Assembly: GCA_900343135.1 (NCBI GenBank)
Contig: OPYK01000002.1
Location: forward strand, 144,051 to 208,050
DNA from: Atopobium massiliense
GTDB taxonomy: Bacteria; Actinomycetota; Coriobacteriia; Coriobacteriales; Atopobiaceae
Direction of reading: 5' to 3'
Length of the DNA stretch: 64,000 nt
The position numbers and the translations under genes are program-made. Shown here piece by piece: positions 56,856 through 64,000 of the stretch. The notes below the pieces were generated by a model, which made no database searches, was not told the origin of the DNA, and saw only the letters and a list, made by a program, of their open reading frames with translations. Positions within the stretch are counted from its first letter, which is position 1, and each line of letters begins with the position of its first letter.

Positions 56856-57845
56856 ATGATACAGATTATCAACCAACCAGAGAACGTAGTTGAAGATACG
56901 CTTAGCGTTTTGCCTGCTATTTACCCCAAACTTAAGTACAAAAAGGAAACGGGTATTGTATATCGTACGAATTTGACGAAAGACTGTGTGCCGCTGCTTT
57001 CGGGTGGTGGTTCGGGCCATGAGCCTGCGCATTTTGGATATGTTGGCCAGGGAATGCTTAGTTGCGCAGTTGAGGGATCTATTTTTGTGCCACCTTCGGC
57101 CGAACACGTCCTTGAGGGTATTAAAACGGTGTATAACGACAAAACGGGTTTGCTCGTTATCATTAAAAATTTTGAAGCGGACGTTACAAACTTTGGTAGC
57201 GCCATACGCCAGGCTCGTGAGCTGGGCATGAATGTTGAGTATGTTATTTCGCACGACGACATTTCAATTGAATCGAGCTCGTTTACGCGCCGTCAACGCG
57301 GCGTAGCAGGCACCGTGCTTATGCATAAAATTTTAGGTGCCGCAGCGCAGGCAAAAGTTGAACTCGACAGCTTAGTGTACATGGGAAATCAAATTTCAGA
57401 ATGCATTGCGACGCTGGGTGTGGCGAGCAGAGCAGCCACGCTACCAGGCAAAACGGATCCAATGTTTGAACTTGCCGACCACGACATTTCTTATGGCATT
57501 GGTATTCATGGCGAAGAGGGTTATCGCACTATTGGTTTTGAATCGTCTGAAAAACTAGCCGTTGAGCTGGTAAACAAGCTCAATTTAAAGTTCCACTGGC
57601 ATACACACGACCCGTATATTGTGCTGGTAAACAATTTGGGCGGCTGCACGCGCGAAGAGGAACTTATTTTTACGCACGACATACTGCAGCTGCTTGAGCT
57701 TGAAGGGCTCAATATTATCGACGTAAAAACGGGAACGTATATGACTAGCTTAAATATGGCAGGGCTTTCGGTTACCCTCTTTAAGCTGCAAGACCCCTCG
57801 TGGCTTGCCTATTACCAGGCACCCACCGATGCATTTGCGTGGTAA
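56856..57845 (+). CDS. dhaQ: DhaK paralogue, DhaQ-like coactivator
   Basis: 329 residues from ATG 56856 (AGGAAG upstream). A DhaK fold with GGGSGHEPAHFGYVG, NFEADVTNFGSA and the substrate-binding His in YGIGIHGEEGY. Position after dhaS fits DhaQ, which binds dihydroxyacetone and serves as sensor for DhaS rather than as kinase. The Asp and both His of DhaK appear kept, so a second active DhaK cannot be excluded. Confidence 0.8.
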   Translation: MIQIINQPENVVEDTLSVLPAIYPKLKYKKETGIVYRTNLTKDCVPLLSGGGSGHEPAHFGYVGQGMLSCAVEGSIFVPPSAEHVLEGIKTVYNDKTGLLVIIKNFEADVTNFGSAIRQARELGMNVEYVISHDDISIESSSFTRRQRGVAGTVLMHKILGAAAQAKVELDSLVYMGNQISECIATLGVASRAATLPGKTDPMFELADHDISYGIGIHGEEGYRTIGFESSEKLAVELVNKLNLKFHWHTHDPYIVLVNNLGGCTREEELIFTHDILQLLELEGLNIIDVKTGTYMTSLNMAGLSVTLFKLQDPSWLAYYQAPTDAFAW

Positions 57846-57884
57846 AGCTACGTTTGAGCAGGTAAGCATGCGCCTACGCAGGTA

Positions 57885-57955
57885 AGCATACAGCTTTTAT
57901 ACGGACAATAGCTTTTATATACGGGCAATAGCCTTTATATACGGGCAACTGCCTG
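57885..57955. repeat. Three imperfect 20-bp direct repeats
   Basis: Three units of AGC(T/C)TTTATATACGGGCAAT type in a row after dhaQ; the last runs into the 3' end of cutC. They may reflect replication slippage. Confidence 0.7.
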
Positions 57956-58684
57956 TTTGAGTGCTTGAACCTTTTCAAGTGAAACAGCATCGTACATACC
58001 CGTGTGCGCACCATCTGCATAATTGTATGCAACGGTTTTGCCAACGGTTGTTGGATCGGCTTTCCAGTCGCGACATGAGCTATGGATTTGTGTAACTCCC
58101 GTTGCAGTAATTATTTTGGCTGCGTTATCGGCGTGTATGCCTCCCCCAGCAAGAATTTCAATGGAGTTGTCAGCATAATGCACAAGCTCGTTAAGCATAT
58201 CCTTGCCCTCAAGAGCCGTCTTTTTGCCGCCGCTGGTAAGCACGCGATCAATACCCAAATCTATAAGCTACTCAAGCGCGCGGGTATCTGCACTTGTGCA
58301 ATCAAACGCACGGTGCATAATTGCTTCTTTGTGATTCGCATGAACAAGCTCTACTAATTTTGCTGTGTATTCATCGTTAATAGAAAAATCTGGGTTGAGA
58401 AAACCAAACACAATACCGTCTGCACCATGATTGAGAAGATCGCGCGTTTCTTCGTACATACACTCAAATTCGGCGTGGCTATAGCAAAAACCTGCGCCGC
58501 GTGGACGAATCATTACACACACAGGAAAATCAGTATCTCGTTTAACGAGCGTAACGCACGCTGTTGATGGAGTAACGCCTCCCATGTACAGTGCTGCAGT
58601 GAGCTCAATTCGGTCAGCATTACCCTTATATGCAACAAGCGCATCTTCATAGCTTCCGCAGCATATTTCTACTGTACAGTGCAT
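57935..58684 (-). pseudogene. cutC: CutC-family protein interrupted by an amber codon
   Basis: Residues 1-138 (VEICCGSYEDALVAYKGNAD, CVMIRPRGAGFCYSHAEF, HRAFDCTSADTRALE) end at TAG 58268-58270. The same frame then continues LIDLGIDRVLTSGGKKTALE, AGGGIHADNA and so on for the rest of the CutC TIM barrel. A single CAG-to-TAG change (ALE-Q-LIDLG) would explain it. CutC was linked to copper handling, but its enzyme role is unsettled. A short C-terminal product could start at the ATG at 58258. Upstream, 58685-58901 holds no gene I can support. Confidence 0.85.
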
Positions 58685-58901
58685 AACTAACTCCTTTAGT
58701 GAGGCACGATGTTAGCCTCATAGAATATATCGTTTAATTGAATATAGCGCTAAATTAGAACATACCGCGTAATACGTAGTTTTTCCACGCATGTATATGC
58801 AACAAGTATTATTGGATAGAAGATTTTATGCTCGTGAAGTGCTTGTCAAAAAATCTGATAGCAGGAACAAAAACCACAAAAAATATCTTATAGAAAAAAG
58901 G

Positions 58902-58977
58902 TGGTGGGTCGTAAGGGGGTCGAACCCTTGACCTTGGGATTAAGAGTCCCCTGCTCTACCATCTGAGCTAACGACCC
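58902..58977 (-). tRNA. tRNA-Lys (CTT)
   Basis: Minus strand: acceptor GGGTCGT/ACGACCC, D arm GCTCAGATGGTAGAGC, anticodon loop CTCTTAA with CTT, T arm AGGGTTCGACCCC, discriminator A and an encoded CCA (58902-58904). Confidence 0.95.
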
Positions 58978-58992
58978 ACGCAAGAAACACAA

Positions 58993-59069
58993 TGGGGTGG
59001 GTAGAGGGGCTCGAACCCTCGACCTCCGGAGCCACGGTCCGGCGCTCTGCCAACTGAGCTACACCCACC
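58993..59069 (-). tRNA. tRNA-His (GTG)
   Basis: Minus strand: acceptor GTGGGTG/TACCCAC with an extra G(-1) opposite discriminator C73, the tRNA-His identity pair. D arm GCTCAGTTGGCAGAGC, anticodon loop CCGTGGC, T arm AGGGTTCGAGCCC, CCA encoded. It is 15 bp from tRNA-Lys on the same strand. Confidence 0.95.
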
Positions 59070-59454
59070 ATTTGTGCATGCAGTACGGTGTGCAATGAGG
59101 CGCAAACCAATCGCGTGCAACATGTGTGCTTGATAATAATGACGAACTTTTAGCAAAAATTCAAGCACCAATTCAAAAAAAGTTAGCAATCCACGATAAA
59201 CTCCGTATCTTATGCCGTGTCAAATTGGTTAATACATGCAACCAATTTAAAGAAATGCGCGAGCTGGGCATATGTGATGATCGCTTGCAAGTTTAGTGCA
59301 AGTTAAGAACGAGCAGGTTACATATGGTGAATTTCTCAGCAAAGTTGTATGAAAACACGAGATTTTGACTAGACGACGCGCGCGGCACTTCTTAATAATG
59401 AGCTCATATCAACAACAAACCCGTACAACCCCTAGAGCAAGGAGGGCGCAAATT
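59070..59454. promoter_or_regulatory. Intergenic region before the SpaA adhesin
   Basis: A 385-bp stretch between the tRNA promoter side and the leader ORF. AT-rich to about 59365, it should hold the tRNA promoter (minus) and the adhesin promoter (plus). A TTGACT occurs near 59366 but has no matching -10 at normal spacing. Nothing else recognised. Confidence 0.3.
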
Positions 59455-59496
59455 ATGAAGGTTTATTCACAACCATACCTGCCACACGCACAGTAA
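59455..59496 (+). CDS. Possible 13-residue leader peptide
   Basis: MKVYSQPYLPHAQ, behind a strong AAGGAGG (9-nt spacing), stronger than the site of the adhesin that starts 50 nt later. Its last codons and stop form one arm of a hairpin (CACGCACAGTAA/TTACTGCGTG). This could be a translated leader controlling the adhesin. Confidence 0.4.
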   Translation: MKVYSQPYLPHAQ

Positions 59497-59546
59497 TTAC
59501 TGCGTGGCATTGCACCACTTGCCTGCATACTAAGAAAGGAGTTTTC

Positions 59547-62500
59547 ATGCATAGACAACCTCATACGCGCTGGCGCACCCGGCGGCGTTCGCGCACACAT
59601 ACGCCACTTTTGGCGTCTTTCTTTTTGAACGGATACGCATATGTGAAACGCTTTGTTGCGCACATTGCGAGCCATGATACCGTTATGCGTACATATTCAC
59701 GGGCGATTGCGGGGATTGTTGCCCTTGCGCTCACGTTGCAAGCGCTCAACCCAATGGTGTTTGCCCAGGGAAGCGAACTTACGGTTCAGTATAAAGAGCC
59801 TACGTATATTCAATATGGTAATGGGTATTTTCGTCGTGTGAAACCCGATGAAAAACTCGAGGTAATAGAAACACGCACGCCAATATACTGGATTGATAAT
59901 AACTATGCGTATTCGTTTTATTACCTGGATAGGATTGCCCCTGCAGGCTGCAAACTCTGGGCGCGAGATCCGATTGATTTGTCATGGGACAAGCAGAAAA
60001 TGCGCGAAGGATTTCCGCGAGTGCTCTACTATGGTTTTGGCGGCCCGGGGTTTGATAGAAGCATGTGGCCTAAATATGACTGGGACGAAAATCCGCTCAC
60101 AGATGACCAGTTTTATGCTCTAACGCAGCTGCTTTTGCACAAAATATCAGGCGGAACCTCATCAACCGCAGTTATGTGGCGCGACCTTATGTCGTCGTGG
60201 TTTTATGAGCGCATATTGAATAAAGAAAAAGGCGTGTACGGCAAAATGCTGAAAGCGCCTATGCCCGATGACATTCATGGATATGGATTTCAGCCAACAG
60301 GCAATAGAGATGAAATGTTTTTGAAAGATCCACACATGGCGTACATACCGGCACGCGGATTTATTCATCTTGATTTGCATACCCTTACCTACTGGCAACA
60401 GCAACAAAACGCAGGAAAATCGCTGAAGGGCATTACCTATCGCATTTATAGCGACCCGTCGTGTACCAAGCGTGCGTACGCGTTTGGTACAAAAACAGCT
60501 ATTGCTGATATGGTTTCTAACGAACAAGGCGTGCTTGAAAGCGGCAAGCTTAAAGGCAATACAACATACTATGTAAAACAACTCACAGCAAACGACAACG
60601 CTGATGCCGATAAAACCGTGTATGACATACGTGTTGGTTCGAGCGATAAAAAGGGTGTTGAGATTGTCGCCAACGAAGGTGCACAAACACTGCATCCACA
60701 AACCGGTGGCGGGAATACTGGTAGTGGTGGTTCGCAAGGTGGCAAAAACAGCAGTGGTAACCAGGATGAAGCGCAACGCGGTACGCTGCAGCTTACCTTA
60801 TCATCACACGCGCCGCAGCTTTCGGCAAACAATGCAAATTATTCGTTTGAAACAGCAAAACATGCGATATACAGCGATAAGGATTGCAAACAAAAAGTTG
60901 TAGATGTAACGTTTGATGCTGCGGGTAAAGCTCAGAACGTGCAGCTAAAAAAGGGCAGCTACTACATAAAAGAGCTCGAGCAAGCGCGCGGATATGCACG
61001 CGATACAAAGGTGCATACGGTTGCAGTTGCAGCACAAAAAACAACAACGCTTGCACTAGAAAAGCATCCGCAATACTATACGGCAAGCACGATAGCCCAG
61101 CTTATCGATAAGGAACTAACAGGATTACCTGCGAAAACAAAACAGGGTGAGCAAGCAGAACCAACATTGCAAGGAAAAGCACGCTTCAAGGACGCACAGA
61201 TATGTGTTGAGCTGTATGCAAACGAAAAAGATGCACGCAGCGGTAGTACTACGGGTGGCACGGCTGGAAGCGGCAGCGCGGCTGCGGGTGCAGCTGCAGC
61301 GGGTACAGCTGCAAAGCCACAACGACGCTGGATACTCTCAAGCAACACAAAAGGTGCTGTAGAACTCAAGCAGCAAACAAAAGTTGCAGGCGACGATTTT
61401 ACACTCTCACCACAAAAAACTATACAACTGCCGCTTGGCTACCTTAAGCTAACGCAGGTTAAAGCAAGTTATGGGTATAACGCCACGAGTGAAACAAAAT
61501 ATATACCTCTTGCTGCACAAACAAGCATTGATGATAAGCTTGCGCTGCAGCCAGTAACATTTCCTTTGCAAGTTGTGCGTGGTGGGCTGGAATTTAGCTG
61601 CATCGACAAAACGTCTGGTACCACACAAGCGCAAGGTGACGCCAGCTTTAGTAATGTGCAATATAGCATTCGCTCAGATAATACGCACCCGGTTGTGGTG
61701 AATAACAAGATATACAATGAGCATGAATGTTGTTTGACGCTTGAGGCAAAACGCACCGTACGAAGTGACGGTAGCAGCGAATATGTTGTTGCAACGGCGA
61801 AGGATGCTCTGCCGTGCGGCGATTATGTAATTGAGCGTAATGTACGTGCAAATGGATACGCTAATACTACCTACAAGCGGAGCTTTACGATTGACGAGCA
61901 TGGTAGCGTGCATAAAATTAAAGAAGACGACCCTCGCGCACAACTTAGTGTTATTAAAGGCGGCTTGCAGGTAGCGCTTGTGGATGCTGAAACGCGTGCT
62001 GCAAATCCGCTGGGCGCCGCTGTGCTCAAGGATGCGGAGTTTACGATTTATAACAACTCGGCAAGCTCCATATATTTCAAAGACAAAAAATATGAACCTA
62101 ACAGCCCAATTACAACTATTGTGACAAACAAAGACGGCATTGCAAAAACAACGCAGGAGGCACTACCCTATGGCACATATACTGTGCGGTTAACGAAAGC
62201 GCCGCGCGGCTATGTGCTCGACAAGCAGGCGCAAGACTGGAAGTTTAGCGTAAGCGTGCGCGAAAAAAAGATGTACGAAGCTGAAAAACCGCTGGAGCTT
62301 ACAGCAATCCGCCGCGATATAGCTATTCCTGTGCGCGACGCGGTATCGCACAAACCACTTGCAGGAAAACTCTACAGCATTACGTCGAAAACAACAGGTG
62401 AGGTGCACGTTGTTGCCACAAACTCACAAGGCGAAATTAATACCTCATCAGATACGTTTCCGCACGACAAGAAAACAAATGAACTCGACAGCGTGCTGAA

Positions 62501-63893
62501 GGTTGGCGTGAAAAACAAAACGGCGTATACGTGCTGCGGTTGTTGGTTTAACGGAACGCGCGATGGCAAAACGCTGCCCAATAACGCGCAGGGTGCACTT
62601 CCCTATGACACCTATACGATTTGTGAGCTGTTGCCAAAAGACTATACAGGTGCAAACGGTTCTGGAGATGCGACGGGCGCTGAAGGTACTGGTGGTACTG
62701 CGGGTACTGGAGGCTCCAAAGCCTCCAAAAACAAGCCATTTAGCTGCGAAGTTACAATTGGTGATGAAGAGAATAAAAAGCCGTATGACGAGTTAGGCGG
62801 TCATAATACGTTGCCTGACCCGGAGCCTGAGCATACGTCTGAACCTGGAACTACGCCTGGGACTACACCTGAAGGCACGCCGGAGGGCGGCACGCCGCAG
62901 GGTAGCACGCCTACGCCGGGCGCAGAACAGACTGGAAGCGAAGAGCCGAAAAATAAGCAGCCTGACACGGGCGGCTCTGAGAGCGGCACGGGTGTTGGCG
63001 CAGGTACCGATGCTGATACGGGCACGGGCACAGGCACAGGTACTGAGGGTGGTAGCGGCTCTGAGAGCGGCACGAAACCAAATGGGAGCAGCGAAGAAAG
63101 CACAGATCCAAAAAGCGGAAGCGAAACGAAACCGAATACGGGTAATGCGGATAATACCACTACGCCAAATCATGAATCGACAGGTGACACGGGTAAATCT
63201 GAGCCTTCAACAAAGCCAGATAGCTCAAAGCCAGGTAGCACAAAACCGAATGGAACAAAACCTGATGGTTCAAAGCAGCATACCGACCAGAAAAAGCCCG
63301 AAACAGGAAATACCACGCCAGGCAAGAAACATACGCAGGAGCCGAACACAACAAAGCCTCATACTACCAAGAAAAACACGCAAGAAGATCCATCAAACAC
63401 AAACGATGTAGCAGGCAATGTAGCTGGCACGATGGGACCAAACGCGAACGGACAAAATGCGCTGGGACCAAACGCACAGGGCTCGCCTAACGAGCGCGAC
63501 AAAAAAGAGGCTTCATCCGAAAGCACAGACGGCGATGCACGTGAAGACGCCAAGAATACAGATACCAGTAACGGAAAATCACATGACAGCAGCAATGATA
63601 GCGATGTGAATGGCAAAAAACACAGCGGTGCTGGCGGCAAGCATGGTCAAAAAACAGCGCATGATGGCGACAGTGCAAGCGATGAAGAAACGCGCATGCA
63701 AGACGAATCTAACGAGCGCGACAATGAAGACAAGCAAGATGAATATGTACGTATGCCTCAAACATCTGACACGATAAGCGGTGCGCTTGTAACCATACTC
63801 GCCGGCGCGGCGGCGCTCTGTACGGGCGCGGGCGTGTTCATAAAACGCAAACGCACACAGGGAACGCGCAGGTACCGTAGGTATCACGGCTAA
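59547..63893 (+). CDS. SpaA-type cell-wall adhesin with thioester-like domain
   Basis: 1448 residues. A long signal region has a hydrophobic core at about 51-73. The N-terminal domain has Cys135 (PAGCKLWARDP) and Gln194 (YALTQLLLHK), spaced as in thioester domains that bond host surfaces; tentative. SpaA/Cna_B-like modules end in E-box-like motifs (YYIKELEQARGY, GTYTVRLTKAPRGY, DTYTICELLPKDY and two weaker ones) and probably carry isopeptide bonds. A Gly/Ser/Thr/Pro/Lys-rich wall spanner fills about 1080-1400. The C-terminus is a sorting signal, MPQTSD at 1403, a hydrophobic segment, then KRKR. M and S differ from the LPxTG consensus. AGGAG precedes the ATG. No sortase is in the window. Confidence 0.85.
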   Translation: MHRQPHTRWRTRRRSRTHTPLLASFFLNGYAYVKRFVAHIASHDTVMRTYSRAIAGIVALALTLQALNPMVFAQGSELTVQYKEPTYIQYGNGYFRRVKPDEKLEVIETRTPIYWIDNNYAYSFYYLDRIAPAGCKLWARDPIDLSWDKQKMREGFPRVLYYGFGGPGFDRSMWPKYDWDENPLTDDQFYALTQLLLHKISGGTSSTAVMWRDLMSSWFYERILNKEKGVYGKMLKAPMPDDIHGYGFQPTGNRDEMFLKDPHMAYIPARGFIHLDLHTLTYWQQQQNAGKSLKGITYRIYSDPSCTKRAYAFGTKTAIADMVSNEQGVLESGKLKGNTTYYVKQLTANDNADADKTVYDIRVGSSDKKGVEIVANEGAQTLHPQTGGGNTGSGGSQGGKNSSGNQDEAQRGTLQLTLSSHAPQLSANNANYSFETAKHAIYSDKDCKQKVVDVTFDAAGKAQNVQLKKGSYYIKELEQARGYARDTKVHTVAVAAQKTTTLALEKHPQYYTASTIAQLIDKELTGLPAKTKQGEQAEPTLQGKARFKDAQICVELYANEKDARSGSTTGGTAGSGSAAAGAAAAGTAAKPQRRWILSSNTKGAVELKQQTKVAGDDFTLSPQKTIQLPLGYLKLTQVKASYGYNATSETKYIPLAAQTSIDDKLALQPVTFPLQVVRGGLEFSCIDKTSGTTQAQGDASFSNVQYSIRSDNTHPVVVNNKIYNEHECCLTLEAKRTVRSDGSSEYVVATAKDALPCGDYVIERNVRANGYANTTYKRSFTIDEHGSVHKIKEDDPRAQLSVIKGGLQVALVDAETRAANPLGAAVLKDAEFTIYNNSASSIYFKDKKYEPNSPITTIVTNKDGIAKTTQEALPYGTYTVRLTKAPRGYVLDKQAQDWKFSVSVREKKMYEAEKPLELTAIRRDIAIPVRDAVSHKPLAGKLYSITSKTTGEVHVVATNSQGEINTSSDTFPHDKKTNELDSVLKVGVKNKTAYTCCGCWFNGTRDGKTLPNNAQGALPYDTYTICELLPKDYTGANGSGDATGAEGTGGTAGTGGSKASKNKPFSCEVTIGDEENKKPYDELGGHNTLPDPEPEHTSEPGTTPGTTPEGTPEGGTPQGSTPTPGAEQTGSEEPKNKQPDTGGSESGTGVGAGTDADTGTGTGTGTEGGSGSESGTKPNGSSEESTDPKSGSETKPNTGNADNTTTPNHESTGDTGKSEPSTKPDSSKPGSTKPNGTKPDGSKQHTDQKKPETGNTTPGKKHTQEPNTTKPHTTKKNTQEDPSNTNDVAGNVAGTMGPNANGQNALGPNAQGSPNERDKKEASSESTDGDAREDAKNTDTSNGKSHDSSNDSDVNGKKHSGAGGKHGQKTAHDGDSASDEETRMQDESNERDNEDKQDEYVRMPQTSDTISGALVTILAGAAALCTGAGVFIKRKRTQGTRRYRRYHG

Positions 63894-63910
63894 GCACGGC
63901 AGATAACACG

Positions 63911-63978
63911 CGTGCTGAATGCAACTCATGATGGTAGCCAATACCAGCACATGCAAACTCATGCATGCATTCAGCACG
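63911..63978. repeat. Long inverted repeat downstream of the adhesin
   Basis: CGTGCTGAATGCA (63911-63923) and its exact reverse complement (63966-63978) enclose 42 bp, 17 bp after the adhesin stop. No T tract follows, so it is not a standard terminator. It is unrelated in sequence to the structured repeats near 30-34 kb. Confidence 0.75.
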
Positions 63979-64000
63979 TAAGGATTTTGCCTGTGTAGTT

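Noticed and set aside
57935-58258. A separate gene for the C-terminal half of CutC
   Set aside because: It is in frame with the upstream half and completes the same barrel; no ribosome site was found before its first ATG.
63911-63978. Another copy of the structured repeat, or an intrinsic terminator
   Set aside because: It lacks hairpin I, the conserved linker and the internal-loop motifs, and has no T tract.

Overview
The window is about 47 kb of actinobacterial chromosome carrying a 17 kb Tn916-type conjugative-transposon fragment of Firmicutes origin. Moderate-GC host DNA, coaE beside uvrB, secreted proteins ending in DUF5648-like YNPxTGEHH repeats, a SpaA-type adhesin with a sorting signal, and a complete dihydroxyacetone kinase regulon suggest a Coriobacteriia member, for example Atopobiaceae (Fannyhessea or Lancefieldella). 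This genus-level call is inference from gene style; no 16S or other species marker lies in the window.

Layout. 1-17751 is a cell-surface polysaccharide locus: a partial LicD-type gene, six family-2 glycosyltransferases (three of them very large), a DUF2304 protein and a large membrane protein, and all four dTDP-L-rhamnose genes (rfbA, rfbD, rfbB, and rfbC apart from them). 17888-30009 holds a secreted DUF5648 protein, an Mrp-type ATPase, two FAD oxidoreductases, an orphan PTS IIB behind a 17-bp VNTR and a GntR regulator, then coaE, a lytic transglycosylase and uvrB. 30010-36008 is a variable surface-protein region. Two secreted proteins, one beta-helix-like and one with DUF285/BspA-like repeats, share a DUF5648 tail. 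Each gene is followed within 17 bp by a 178-nt element with a conserved fold but diverged stem sequences. One of the two genes has a (GGCT)16 tract at its predicted transcription start and an intrinsic terminator in its leader.

About 36105-53060 is the Tn916-like element: orf24-like peptide, orf23 to orf13, and tet(M) with its leader. erm(B) and an ISL3-type transposase sit between orf20 and orf19. The element stops about 60 bp after tet(M): orf6-orf10, orf7, orf8, xis and int are absent, and orf20 (relaxase) is frameshifted. It should confer tetracycline and MLS resistance but looks unable to excise by itself.

53127-57845 is a glycerol/dihydroxyacetone regulon: glpF and dhaM, dhaL, dhaK on the minus strand, diverging from a DhaS-type regulator and a DhaK paralogue (DhaQ-like), with a GGACA-N12-TGTCC operator between. 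After it come a cutC broken by one amber codon, tRNA-Lys and tRNA-His, and a 1448-residue SpaA-type cell-wall adhesin.

The strongest candidate for something undescribed is the structured repeat family at 30090-30398, 30690-30867 and 33535-33712. Its stems differ in sequence between copies yet stay paired, while its internal loops, mini-stem and lengths are kept.
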